Below the pieces are notes generated by a model that saw only the letters and a program-made list of their open reading frames with translations, was not told where the DNA came from and did not search any database. DNA of 64,000 bases, taken from contig NZ_CP133264.1 of NCBI RefSeq assembly GCF_030915445.1, forward strand, positions 2,542,001 through 2,606,000. The letters run 5' to 3'. The translations under genes were made by a program, and so were the position numbers. This document shows, one piece after another, positions 27,410 to 36,966 of this stretch; position 1 is the first letter of the stretch; the number at the start of each line of letters is the position of its first letter. Source of the DNA: Clostridium sp. OS1-26. Lineage in GTDB: Bacteria > Bacillota > Clostridia > Clostridiales > Clostridiaceae.

Positions 27410-28059
27410 ATGGTTATAATGACTATAGTACTAAAAATATTAGCTATATTAATATATATTTTATTAAGCTTATTAATAGCTTTGATATTTATTCCTTTTG
27501 AATACAGTTTAAATTCCCAAATTAAAGAAAGTATAAGTTTTGAAGCAAAAGCATTGTGGATGTTTCATTTGCTAAAAGCTAACTTTTTAAAAGAAGAATC
27601 TGGATTAAAAATAAACTTTTTTATTGGAAATAGGCGTATTTTTTCTATAGATCCTACAAAAAGTCCAATCGCAATAAAAAAGAAAAAAAACATAATAAAA
27701 AATCAAATAAGAATAATAAGAAGTTTTTTAAACAAAATTTCTTAAGTTATGCAATTTCTTATTTTAAAGATATATTGAAAATAATAAAACCTAAAGGGAT
27801 AGAAATAAAAGGAGAATATGGTTTTTATGATCCTTCTATCACGGGCCTTTTATGTGGCTTTGTTCCAATACTTGAACAGATAATACCTTCTAGTGATATA
27901 AAGCTCGAACCGATATTTGATGATGAATTTATAGATATAAAGGCTAATATATGGGGAAAAATAATTTTATTTTCCATAATTTATAGAACTCTTAAATTTA
28001 TACTAAAAAAAGAAGTTAGAAAAACTTTGTTTAAAAAATCAAAAACTGTTGAAACTTAA
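27410..28059 (+). pseudogene. DUF2953 (YtfI-like) protein, frameshifted (probably intact)
   Basis: An N-terminal membrane helix (about residues 5-30) and a first half end at a stop at 27745. The second half (IKPKGIEIKGEYGFYDPSITG to the end at 28059) lies in the -1 frame, with no stop between them. One missing base near the T6 run around 27738 would join them into about 216 residues, normal for DUF2953. In Bacillus this gene (ytfI) sits directly before ytfJ/gerW, and the same order is seen here. The biochemical role is unknown; the pairing suggests a spore function. Confidence 0.7.
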
Positions 28060-28147
28060 TTAATACTTTATGTGTATTGATTAATGAAGACAAAATTAAA
28101 AATAAGTAATATTAAATAATTGTAATAAATATAGGGAGGAATTAATT

Positions 28148-28558
28148 ATGCAAGCAGGATCATCTATTCCAGAAAATTTAGAGGTGCTATTTACCAAGCT
28201 AGAGAAATTCTTAAAAACTGAAACTGTAGTTGGAGAACCTATTGTAATTGGTGAAACAACTTTAGTACCTATTATATCTGTAATGTTTGGATGTGGTACA
28301 GGTTCAGGCGGTGGCACTGATGAAAAAGGAACTAATGGTACAGGTTCAGGTCTTGGATTGGGAGCTAGAGTTGTTCCTAATGCAATACTTGTAATTAAAA
28401 AAGATGAAGTTACAATGCTTCCTGTAAAGGGTAAGAACAACCTAGGAAATCTTGTAGAAATGGTTCCAGAAATAATATCTAAGATTGATTTAAGCAAGTT
28501 TGGTAAGAAAAACTCTGAAAACAGCAATGAAGCTAAAAGTGAAGAGGAAAACAAATAA
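28148..28558 (+). CDS. gerW: GerW-family sporulation protein (YtfJ)
   Basis: 136 residues with the family core VVGEPIVIGETTLVPIISVMFGCGTGSGGG, a Gly-rich loop, then GLGLGARVVPNAILVIKKDEVTMLPV. GerW is a spore protein needed for normal response to some germinants in Bacillus. The C-terminal tail is charged and probably flexible. The start follows AGGGAGGAATT. It is the last gene behind sigma, anti-sigma and the DUF2953 gene, and a weak terminator follows. Confidence 0.9.
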   Translation: MQAGSSIPENLEVLFTKLEKFLKTETVVGEPIVIGETTLVPIISVMFGCGTGSGGGTDEKGTNGTGSGLGLGARVVPNAILVIKKDEVTMLPVKGKNNLGNLVEMVPEIISKIDLSKFGKKNSENSNEAKSEEENK

Positions 28559-28576
28559 AATTAAATTTCAATTATG

Positions 28577-28610
28577 AACCCTATGTTTAAGCATGGGGTT
28601 TTGTTGTTTA
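28577..28610 (+). terminator. Hairpin after gerW
   Basis: AACCCTATG and CATGGGGTT pair (one G-U), followed by TTGTTGTTT. Confidence 0.55.
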
Positions 28611-28982
28611 TAAAGCATTATTAATATTTAAGTCATTTAGAGTTTTTAAATCACCATTTCTATATAATGTCAAAGTACAAAATATGGTGATTTTGAAAGC
28701 TATAATTCGCAACATTAAGATATGAATATGCAGAATAAAAATAACATATGCCATGCTATAGATTATGCCTTTTTATGTCAAATAATTAATTTGAGTTTTT
28801 TATATATGAGTAGTATAATATTACATAAAGTAAAGTTGATTACTACTTAATACATAACTTATAAGAGTAATAATTATTTATCCAAAATATACATTAACAT
28901 ATTAACGGTTTTGGGGTAGGTTATAAATTATTTGAAATGTGGTAAAGACTTCTATTTAAATATTAAAAAAGGAGTATATGAT
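28611..28982. other. Gene-poor stretch before the small membrane protein
   Basis: No open frame, RNA gene or clear repeat is seen in this AT-rich stretch. It probably carries the promoter of the next small gene. Confidence 0.4.
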
Positions 28983-29153
28983 ATGGAATTTTTAAAGACT
29001 ATTATTAATTCATCTGCATTTATGATAATAGGAGGAATTCTTTTCATCTTACTTTCAGGTTATGTGATGATTAATTATAACGATGCCTATTGGGGAAACA
29101 AAGATAGTAATGGAAATTATAAGAAAAGTGATAAGGTTACAAATAAAGAATAG
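28983..29153 (+). CDS. Small single-helix membrane protein
   Basis: 56 residues: a short start, one strong membrane helix (SAFMIIGGILFILLSGYVMI, about 10-30) and a hydrophilic, charged tail with NDAYWGNKDSNG. I do not recognise it. The ATG at 28983 is chosen over the upstream TTG at 28932 because AAGGAG lies eight bases before it. A strong terminator follows, which supports a real transcript. Confidence 0.6.
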   Translation: MEFLKTIINSSAFMIIGGILFILLSGYVMINYNDAYWGNKDSNGNYKKSDKVTNKE

Positions 29154-29180
29154 CAAAGTTTTATTTGCAATTGAAAAAAT

Positions 29181-29232
29181 AAAAAATGAAGTAGTATATT
29201 TATGATTATATAAATATACTACTTCATTTTTT
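29181..29232. terminator. Bidirectional terminator
   Basis: TGAAGTAGTATATTTA and its exact inverse, with six A before and six T after. It overlaps the stop codon of the minus-strand MerR gene. Confidence 0.85.
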
Positions 29233-30049
29233 CTACCTGTACAGAAATTTTTGAAAGATATTTATCTGGATTTTTAGTAATTATTTCATCTGATATATTT
29301 TCTACATAAATATTACCACAAGCACAAAGATTATTTTTCTTTATAAAGCTATCTAATCTATTAAAAATTTCTATATCATCAGCTAAATAAGTATTATCAT
29401 ATCCTATAACATAAAGACCAGATGGTTTTATGGTTTTTTCTATTAACTCTATATTTTGAGGGACTTTGTAAAAATAATTATAAGTATTAACTTTGTCAGA
29501 AAGCGTATTATTATAATCTATATAAATCCCTAAGGGATAACCATACATTAATTTTTTACTTTTACAATAATCTAAAAAACTAAAAAAGTCCTCTTCAATA
29601 TTGTTAATATCAAATTTCATGTCAGGTCCTAAGATGAGTAGTTCTTCCTTACAATTTTCAAGAAATATTTTGCTGCAATCAATATTAGATATTATAGGAA
29701 CGTTTTTAGCTCGCTGTTCTATAATATAATTTATTTGATTTAGTCTATTAAGTTCTTCTAATATTTTCTGCTTTTGAGCACTAATTAAATTAATCAGATT
29801 ATCAGGAGATACGTTTTTAAGATAATTTCGTATTTCCTTTAATGGTATATCTAAACCCTTTAAAGCAATAATTATGCTTACTTCGTCTAATTGACTATAG
29901 GAATAATATCTATATCCATTTTCCTTTACAAATATAGGTTTCAATATTTCTACATTATCATAATATATTAAATTTTTTCTGCTTATACCAGATAATTTAG
30001 AAAAAGAACTTATAGATAAATATTTCTTTGAACTTATGAACTCATTCAT
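29219..30049 (-). CDS. MerR-family regulator with effector domain (BmrR-like)
   Basis: 276 residues. The N-terminal helix-turn-helix (LSISSFSKLSGISRKNLIYYDNVEILKPIFVKENGYRYYSY) is of the MerR type. A coiled-coil dimerisation helix follows (about 85-115), then a C-terminal GyrI/BmrR-like ligand-binding domain from about residue 125. Such proteins bind toxic or multidrug ligands and activate the neighbouring export genes. It is divergent from the ABC exporter pair, whose promoter (30123-30153) has the 19-base spacer that MerR proteins act on. Confidence 0.87.
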   Translation of the reverse strand: MNEFISSKKYLSISSFSKLSGISRKNLIYYDNVEILKPIFVKENGYRYYSYSQLDEVSIIIALKGLDIPLKEIRNYLKNVSPDNLINLISAQKQKILEELNRLNQINYIIEQRAKNVPIISNIDCSKIFLENCKEELLILGPDMKFDINNIEEDFFSFLDYCKSKKLMYGYPLGIYIDYNNTLSDKVNTYNYFYKVPQNIELIEKTIKPSGLYVIGYDNTYLADDIEIFNRLDSFIKKNNLCACGNIYVENISDEIITKNPDKYLSKISVQVEKMK

Positions 30050-30122
30050 AAACTACACCTTCTATAATTATAAAATGTTTAGAAATAATTTCCCTCTTTA
30101 AAATATTCTATTTGGAAAAGTA

Positions 30123-30153
30123 TTGACTGTCAAGTTACTGTACAGTTTATGAT
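30123..30153 (+). promoter_or_regulatory. MerR-type promoter with 19-bp spacer
   Basis: TTGACT (30123-30128) and TATGAT (30148-30153) are 19 bases apart, with the perfect palindrome ACTGTACAGT (30137-30146) between them. This long spacer is the hallmark of promoters activated by MerR-family DNA distortion. Confidence 0.8.
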
Positions 30154-30192
30154 GTTATCTGTAAATAAAAATTACAGATGAAGGAGAATATC

Positions 30193-31920
30193 ATGTTAAA
30201 GTTATTTAAACACTTTAAAGTTAACAAAGTGCTTTTAGTTTCATTATTCATAATCATAGTACTTAAAACTATAGGTACATTATATATTCCAACACTAACT
30301 GCAGACATAATAAATAATGGAGTAATAAAAGGTGATATATATTATGTATTAAAAACTGGCGGAGCAATGATAGGTACTGCTGTATTTACTGGCGTACTCG
30401 CCATACTTTCTACCTATTTCACTGCAAATTTATCATCAACCTTTTCTAGAGATATTAGAGGCAAAATATTTTCACATGCACAAAAACTATCCATACATGA
30501 TTTTAAGGAGTTTTCCACTTCATCCTTAATTACAAGATGTACAAGTGATGTGAATCAAATTGAAAATACATTAAATATGTTTTTTGAAATGATTATTCCA
30601 GTCCCATTTATAACCTTAATAGGAATGCTTTTAGCCTTTTCTAAAGATAGATATATGGCTTTCATAATCTTTATAACGGGAGTAATTTTTATAATATTTA
30701 TTATGCTTATAAGTAAAAAAGTAATAAATCTATCAGTTAGAATTCAAGTTGAGTTAGATAAAATAAATTCTAAAGTTAGGCAATATATTTCAGGAATAAG
30801 AATTATACGTGCTTTTAACCGTGAAAAACATGAAAAGAAATTAATGAATAATACATTCACAAGTTATGCAGATATTAATATAAAATTGAATAAGATATTT
30901 GCTGCAGTTATGCCATCGATAATGGCTATAATGAATGTTTGTGCTGTTGCTATTTTATGGTTTGGATCAATCAGAATAAGCAAAGGGAATATGCTAGTAG
31001 GCGATATTATGGCTGTTATTGAATATGCAATATTAATATTGGTCTACCTAGTAATGGCTGTAATTGTACTAATTAATGTACCACGTGCTAGTGCCTGCTC
31101 AAGGCGTATATTAGAAGTATTAGAATACGAACCCGAAATAGTAGATGAAAAAATAACTGAAGTTATTCCAAGTGGTAGAAAAACCTTAGAATTTAGGAAT
31201 GTTACATTCTTCTATAGAGATTCTAAAAAACCTGTTTTAAAAAATCTTAGCTTTGTATGCGAAAGCGGTAAAACTACTGCAATTATAGGAGCTACCGGTT
31301 CAGGGAAAAGTACCATTGGTAAACTAATACCAAGATTGCATGAAATACAAGGTGGCGAAATTTTAATTAATGGTATTAATATAAAGGATTTTTCTCAAAA
31401 GAATTTGAGAGATACGATAAGTTTTTCACCTCAAAAAGCATTCCTCTTTAGTGGAACCATAGCTGATAATATACGGCATGGGAAAAAGGATGCGACTATA
31501 GATGAGATAAAGAGTGCTGCTAAGATAGCTCAAGCGGATAAATTTATTTCGGAGCTAAACCTTAGCTATGATTCCTTTGTAGCACAGGGAGGCAGTAATT
31601 TTTCAGGAGGGCAAAGACAAAGATTATGTATAGCAAGAGCCTTAGTTAAGAAAAGTGATATATATGTATTTGATGACAGTTTTTCTGCTCTAGACTATAA
31701 AACAGATGCAAATCTTAGAGAAGCTATAAAACCAAGAATAAAAGATTCAATTGTTATGACCATTGCCCAAAGAATAAGTACAATTATGGAGGCAGATCAG
31801 ATTATAGTCTTAGAAGAAGGAAAAATAGCAGGAATAGGAACTCATAAGGAACTTCTTAAAAATTGCCCTATTTACATGCAAATAGCAGAATCACAATTAA
31901 GTAAGGAGGAATTAGCATGA
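30193..31920 (+). CDS. ABC multidrug exporter half-transporter A (degenerate ATPase site)
   Basis: 575 residues: six membrane helices (to about 310), then an ATPase domain with Walker A GATGSGKST, signature FSGGQRQRL and Walker B IYVFDDSFSALD. The catalytic Glu after Walker B is Asp, as in the non-canonical half of heterodimeric exporters such as BmrCD and TM287/288. The ATG at 30193 follows AAGGAGAA. Its stop overlaps the start of the second half-transporter. It is probably induced by the divergent MerR protein. Confidence 0.92.
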   Translation: MLKLFKHFKVNKVLLVSLFIIIVLKTIGTLYIPTLTADIINNGVIKGDIYYVLKTGGAMIGTAVFTGVLAILSTYFTANLSSTFSRDIRGKIFSHAQKLSIHDFKEFSTSSLITRCTSDVNQIENTLNMFFEMIIPVPFITLIGMLLAFSKDRYMAFIIFITGVIFIIFIMLISKKVINLSVRIQVELDKINSKVRQYISGIRIIRAFNREKHEKKLMNNTFTSYADINIKLNKIFAAVMPSIMAIMNVCAVAILWFGSIRISKGNMLVGDIMAVIEYAILILVYLVMAVIVLINVPRASACSRRILEVLEYEPEIVDEKITEVIPSGRKTLEFRNVTFFYRDSKKPVLKNLSFVCESGKTTAIIGATGSGKSTIGKLIPRLHEIQGGEILINGINIKDFSQKNLRDTISFSPQKAFLFSGTIADNIRHGKKDATIDEIKSAAKIAQADKFISELNLSYDSFVAQGGSNFSGGQRQRLCIARALVKKSDIYVFDDSFSALDYKTDANLREAIKPRIKDSIVMTIAQRISTIMEADQIIVLEEGKIAGIGTHKELLKNCPIYMQIAESQLSKEELA

Positions 31921-33766
31921 TGTATGAAGAAAACACAAAAGACACGATCTCTTTTGATACTGAAATGTCAGTAGAAAAAGCTAAAGATACGAAGAAGACT
32001 GTAAAAAGATTAATAAAATTGCTCCTTAATCAAAAATGGAAAATAATTATTGTAATATTCTTTGCTATTATCAGTTTAACATTTACAATGACTGCTCCAT
32101 TAATTTTTAGTAAAGCTATTAATACTATTTATGAAGGAATAAAAAATATATCTTCTACTGGTTCCTTCAATATAAATTTTGATGTTATAAAAAAGCTTTC
32201 ACTGCTGCTGCTTGCTGTATATTTACTATCTTCATTGGCTAATTATATACAACAGTATGTAATGTCCACTGTATCTCAAACCTTAATAGTATCCATAAGA
32301 AAAGAAATAAGTGAAAAACTTTCAAAAGTTCCTTTAAAATATTATGATACATACAAAAAGGGGAAATTCTAAGCAGGATATCAAATGACTTGGAAAAAGT
32401 ATCCGAAACCTTGCAGTCAGGAATGATGCAGTTTATTACGGCAATACTCACAATCATAGGAGCTGTTGCTCTCATGCTTTCAATAAACTGGATACTAACA
32501 CTAATTACCATTTTCACTATTACTATGGGGGTTATTGCTACTTCTACAATTGGAAAGAAGAGTATTAATTATTTTGCAAACAGACAAGAATCCTTAGGTA
32601 GATTTAACGGACAAATAGAAGAATATTTTACTGGTCAGACGGTGGTAAAGACCTTTAACATGGAAGAGGAAATAATTAATAATGTTGAAATATCTAATAA
32701 TAAATTATATCTTGATGAGAAAAAAGCCCAATTCATTACCTATGCTATAAATCCTTTAATTCGTTTGATGAATCAAATAGGATATGTACTAATAGCATCT
32801 CTTGGTGCTATATTTGTTATTCAAGGAAAATTATCAATAGGACTAATACAAGCCTTTTTCCAATATGTAGATCAAGCATCAGAACCACTAACTGAGGCAG
32901 CTTACATTTTAAACTCAATGCAGGCAGCTATTGCTTCAGCAGAACGTGTATTTGAGATTTTAGATGAAGAAGAGGAGCAGGTAGATACTATAAATTATAA
33001 AACAATATTAAATCCAAAAGGTAATATAACATTTGAAGGTGTAAAATTTGGATATGGAAAAGAGCTTATAATTACAGGAATAGACTTAGAGGTAAGAGCA
33101 GGACAAAAAGTTGCTATAGTTGGGCCAACTGGCGCCGGAAAAACTACTTTAATAAACTTGCTTATGAGATTCTATGAATTGAATGGTGGAAAAATTAAAA
33201 TTGATGGCATTGATATAACTGAATTAAAAAGAGGTCATTTACGCTCTTTATTTGGAATGGTGTTACAGGACTCCTGGCTCTTTGATGGAAGTATAAAAGA
33301 CAATATCTCATACAGCAGAGATAGAGCAACAATTTCAGAAATTAAAGAAACTGCAAGGCTTGCCAGAGCTGACTATTTTATAAGAACACTTTCCCATGGC
33401 TATGATACAGTTTTAAATGATGAAAACTCTTCAATATCTCAAGGACAAAAACAACTTTTATGTATTGCTCGTGCTATTTTAGCTAATCCGTATATTTTAA
33501 TACTTGATGAAGCAACTTCAAGTGTAGATACACGCACAGAATTAGAAATACAAAATGCCATGGATAATCTAATGAAAGGAAGAACAAGTTTTATAATAGC
33601 ACACAGATTATCTACAATTAAAAATGCAGATAAGATATTGGTTATGGATAAGGGAAATATTATTGAACAAGGAAGTCATGATGAATTATTAGCTAAAAAT
33701 GGTTTATACAGCGATATATATAACAGTCAATTTGCATATAGAAAGAATTCTGAAAAAGTTTTATAG
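31917..33766 (+). pseudogene. ABC multidrug exporter half-transporter B, frameshifted (probably intact)
   Basis: The first frame ends at 32372 after YYDTYKKGKF, and the -1 frame continues at once with ILSRISNDLEKV, the expected transmembrane-domain sequence, running to 33766. One missing base in the G4A3 stretch at 32360-32366 explains the break. The ATPase domain has Walker A GPTGAGKTT, a variant signature ISQGQKQLL and canonical Walker B LILDEATSSVD with the catalytic Glu. It therefore complements half-transporter A, and together they form one canonical ATP site. Restored length is about 616 residues. Confidence 0.88.
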
Positions 33767-33812
33767 TACATTTTTTATCGACTAATACAATAAACTTATT
33801 TTATATATACTC

Positions 33813-33853
33813 TCTGCTTATGTAAAGTTAATGCATAAGCAGAAGGGTTTTTT
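33813..33853 (+). terminator. Terminator of the ABC exporter operon
   Basis: TCTGCTTATG and CATAAGCAGA pair, followed by AGGGTTTTTT. A second AT-rich hairpin (TATCTTAAGATT and its inverse, about 33858-33897) follows directly. Confidence 0.8.
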
Positions 33854-33988
33854 AAGATATCTTAAGATTTATCATAGGATAATCTTAAGATATTTTTATT
33901 AAATTAATAAATGAAATAAATTTGACTTACTCAATATTGGATGATGTTAAATTTAAATAATTATTGTTACTAAAGAGGAGGAATTTTT

Positions 33989-34981
33989 GTGGAAATAAAT
34001 AAAGAAATACTAAAAAAACACATATTAAAAAATGTAGTTGAATTTATGCTTTTAGGATTGATTATTTATCTTATGCGGGATTTATTCAATTTATTTCTTT
34101 TCACTTTTTTATTTTCTTACCTAATTTATAATTTACAAAAATTTATAGTTAATAAAACTCACTTACATAAGACTATAGTAACAATTCTTTTATATTTTAT
34201 TATAATTGGATTAATAGGATTTTTTATATGTAAGTATATTCCTGAAATTATAAAGGAAGTTCAAATAATATTTGAAGAAATATCAAAGATAAATGTACCA
34301 GATAAATGGGTAAAATACATAAACTCTTTAACCGAACAAATTGATATAGAAAAGTCTTATGATAAATTTATGAATACTATGCTAAGCATTGGTAAAAGCG
34401 TAGTACAAGGTAGTTTAAATGTATTTATTTCTCTAGTGCTGAGCATGTTTTTTGTTTTAGATAAAGAAAAGATAACAAAATTTATATACAAATTCAAAAC
34501 AAGTAAAATATCTTGTATTTACAATCATTTTGAGTATTTTGGAACAAATTTTTTAAATTCCTTTGGTAAAGTAATACAAGCTCAATTTTTAATAGCTTTA
34601 GCCAATAGTTTTCTTTCCATAATAGCTCTATATTTTATGGGATTCCCTCAGTTAATGGGTTTAGGATTTATGATATTTATATTAAGTTTTATACCTGTTG
34701 CAGGAACTATAATATCTTTAATACCACTTTCTTTGATAGCATTTAATATTGGTGGATTAATTAAAGTAATATCTGTAATTATAATGATTGCTTTAATCCA
34801 TTGTTTTGAGAGCTATGTACTGAACCCAAAGCTAATGTCAGACAAAACATCACTGCCTATATTTTTTATATTTATTATATTAATTGCTGGAAAATACTTC
34901 ATGGGAGTATGGGGATTATTACTTGGTATACCTTTATTTATTTTCATTTTAGATATTTTAAATGTTAAGGTATCAGATTAA
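33989..34981 (+). CDS. AI-2E family (PerM/YtvI-type) membrane protein
   Basis: A 330-residue permease-like protein with about eight hydrophobic segments and the family segments GFPQLMGLGFMIFILSFIPVAGTII and NPKLMSDKTSLPIFFIFI. Members are linked to autoinducer-2 export or Na+/H+ antiport, so the substrate cannot be named. It uses a GTG start after AGAGGAGGAA. The next small frame begins inside its last codons. Confidence 0.85.
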   Translation: MEINKEILKKHILKNVVEFMLLGLIIYLMRDLFNLFLFTFLFSYLIYNLQKFIVNKTHLHKTIVTILLYFIIIGLIGFFICKYIPEIIKEVQIIFEEISKINVPDKWVKYINSLTEQIDIEKSYDKFMNTMLSIGKSVVQGSLNVFISLVLSMFFVLDKEKITKFIYKFKTSKISCIYNHFEYFGTNFLNSFGKVIQAQFLIALANSFLSIIALYFMGFPQLMGLGFMIFILSFIPVAGTIISLIPLSLIAFNIGGLIKVISVIIMIALIHCFESYVLNPKLMSDKTSLPIFFIFIILIAGKYFMGVWGLLLGIPLFIFILDILNVKVSD

Positions 34982-35234
34982 TAAGAAAATTGCTTTTAAT
35001 ATTTTAGTAGCTCCAGCAATAAATTGGATAGATCAGGGGCGGTACAATACTTTAAAAGAACTCGAGAAAAAAGGTGCAACTAAAGAAGAAATAAGTAATA
35101 AAGAAAAAGAATTTACACGGGATTTAGAATTACTTAAACATGGTGCCAGCTACGAGGAATATGTGAAGGCTGTGGAGAAAAAGAAGCGGTTACAGCTGAT
35201 ATTTGAGCAAATATTTTCAAGCTTAAAACAATGA
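34962..35234 (+). CDS. Hypothetical protein overlapping the AI-2E gene
   Basis: 90 residues, mostly charged helix (YNTLKELEKKGATKEEISNKEKEFTRDLELLKHG), not recognised. The only ATG lies inside the preceding gene and has no clear ribosome site, so the true start or even the reality of the gene is uncertain. The composition is protein-like and not random. It may be a small cytoplasmic protein or the tail of a decayed gene. Confidence 0.4.
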   Translation: MLRYQINKKIAFNILVAPAINWIDQGRYNTLKELEKKGATKEEISNKEKEFTRDLELLKHGASYEEYVKAVEKKKRLQLIFEQIFSSLKQ

Positions 35235-35391
35235 AGAAAATAGCAAAGAAACTCATTTCAAAGTTATAGTAACAAATTAAGGATATAAGATATAATTAAT
35301 TATCTTATATCTTTTTTGAATTTTAAGATAAATAAAATTTTTTAATATCATATGATTAAAAACATTAATACAAAGATAAATCGACCTAATA

Positions 35392-35477
35392 CATTATTGA
35401 ATTAAGATAAAAACCATAAGTATAGAGATTTTATAGTCTTTAAATCTTAAAAACCAATTCAATTTTGTATTAAAAAA
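35392..35477 (+). promoter_or_regulatory. Candidate upstream activator sites of the first sigma-54 promoter
   Basis: A 22-bp element at 35392-35413 (CATTATTGAATTAAG then A-rich) recurs with one mismatch at 48174-48195. A second element, CAATTTTGTATTAAAAAA at 35460-35477, recurs as CGATTTTGTATTAAAAAG at 48238-48255. The spacing between the two (68 and 64 bases) and to the promoter (about 220 bases) is nearly the same at both loci. The rest of the 455-base gap 35235-35690 holds no gene. Confidence 0.55.
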
Positions 35478-35609
35478 TTTTTGTGAGTTATCAAACGTTT
35501 TCATTAAGGTAATTTTGAAATTCTTGTTAAAAAATTTTTCCTACCAAAATCAATGCCTTAGGACATTTAAAAAAAATATAAATAAAATTTTGTGAGTTTT
35601 TTAACATTT

Positions 35610-35625
35610 TGGCACGTCACTTGCT
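35610..35625 (+). promoter_or_regulatory. Sigma-54 (-24/-12) promoter of the cupin-reductase-cyclohydrolase unit
   Basis: TGGCACGTCACTTGCT matches the consensus TGGCAC-N5-TTGCW exactly, 66 bases before the cupin gene. Confidence 0.85.
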
Positions 35626-35690
35626 AAATATATTTGTGTAAAAAACAAAATTAGAATATAGATATTAAATTTAAGGGGGAGGAAAATAAA

Positions 35691-36032
35691 ATGAAAAAAG
35701 TTGAATTAAAGGATGTAGCTCCATATAATGCGCCATTACATTTTGATATGAAAGCTATGAAATTACACGGAAAACAAGAAACAGGTGCAACAAAGTTCTG
35801 GATGGGAATGTCATACTTTTTACCAGGTGGTGGTGCTGAATATGCGTATGAAGATTCACCAACTGAAAAAATATACTTTGTATTAGATGGAGAAATCACT
35901 GTAAAAACAAAGACTGAGAAATTCGTACTTAAAAAGAATGATTCTATCTTTATAGGACCAAATGAAGGAAGAGAAATGATTAATGAAACAAATCAAGTAG
36001 CTACAGTTTTAGTAGTCATCAGTAATGAGTAA
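35691..36032 (+). CDS. Cupin-domain protein of the phloroglucinol cluster
   Basis: A 113-residue single cupin barrel (LPGGGAEYAYEDSPTEKIYF, VLDGEITVKT, FIGPNEGREMINETN). The usual HxH and the distal His of the two cupin motifs are absent (AEYAY and REMINE instead), so an ordinary metal site is unlikely and its reaction is unknown. The start follows AAGGGGGAGG. It is the first gene after a sigma-54 promoter and 40 bases before the reductase gene. An accessory or substrate-binding role in the ring-reduction pathway is an inference from position only. Confidence 0.8.
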   Translation: MKKVELKDVAPYNAPLHFDMKAMKLHGKQETGATKFWMGMSYFLPGGGAEYAYEDSPTEKIYFVLDGEITVKTKTEKFVLKKNDSIFIGPNEGREMINETNQVATVLVVISNE

Positions 36033-36072
36033 GATTACTTATATAAATTAAGTAGTAGAAGGAGAAAATAAA

Positions 36073-36861
36073 ATGGTTGATAAACAATTTGTAAACAACT
36101 TATTCGATGTTAAAGGAAAAGTTGCTCTTATAACAGGAGCCACAGGTGCTTTCGGAAAAGCAATTGCTTTTGGTTATGGACATGCAGGCATGAAGGTTTT
36201 CGTTACAGGACGCAGCGATGCAAAATGTAAAGCACTTTGTGATGAATTAGAAGAAGCAGGAATCCAATGTGGATATTCAACAGGAGATCCAGCGGTAGAA
36301 GCAGATGTAATAAAGGTTGTTAAAGATGCAATTGCAAAATTTGGAGAAATTAACGTATTAGTAACAGCAGCAGGATATAATAATCCACAACCAATCGTAG
36401 AACAAGAGTTAACTGAATGGAAAAAGATTATGGATTCTGATGTACAAGGTACATGGTTGTTCTGTAAATATGTTGGACAACAAATGATAGCTCAAGGAAA
36501 AGGTGGAAAAGTTATCATGGTATCTTCTGCTCGTTCAAAGATGGGTATGGCTAACTACACAGGTTACTGTACAGCAAAAGCTGGTATAGATCTTATGGCT
36601 CAATCACTTGCATGTGAATGGACTGCTAAATATAAAATCAATGTTAACACAGTTAATCCAACAGTGTTCCGTTCAGATTTAACTGAATGGATGTTCGATC
36701 CAGAAAGTGCTGTTTACAAGAACTTCTTAAAACGTCTTCCAATCGGTCGTCTTGGAGAATCAGAAGACTTTGTAGGACCATGTATCTTCCTTGCTTCAAG
36801 CGCAAGTGACTTTATGACAGGTGCAAATGTTGCTACTGAAGGTGGATATTGGGCTAACTAA
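36073..36861 (+). CDS. SDR oxidoreductase, probable phloroglucinol reductase
   Basis: 262 residues with the Rossmann motif TGATGAFG (near residue 17), VTAAGYN, the catalytic Ser in MVSSARSK and the YCTAK active-site Tyr/Lys (near residues 172-176). Short-chain dehydrogenases of this kind reduce phloroglucinol to dihydrophloroglucinol with NADPH in anaerobes. By homology alone it could be any sugar or ketoacyl reductase. The cyclohydrolase-like, dehydrogenase-like and BKACE genes nearby make phloroglucinol the best fit. It lies in one unit with the cupin and cyclase-family genes. Confidence 0.8.
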   Translation: MVDKQFVNNLFDVKGKVALITGATGAFGKAIAFGYGHAGMKVFVTGRSDAKCKALCDELEEAGIQCGYSTGDPAVEADVIKVVKDAIAKFGEINVLVTAAGYNNPQPIVEQELTEWKKIMDSDVQGTWLFCKYVGQQMIAQGKGGKVIMVSSARSKMGMANYTGYCTAKAGIDLMAQSLACEWTAKYKINVNTVNPTVFRSDLTEWMFDPESAVYKNFLKRLPIGRLGESEDFVGPCIFLASSASDFMTGANVATEGGYWAN

Positions 36862-36966
36862 TTCATATTTTAATAAGCAAGATTTTACGATTTAGACTTT
36901 GATATGAAAATTATTCTAATTTAATATATAAAAGATTAATTATGAAATTCTAGGAGGAATATAAAA

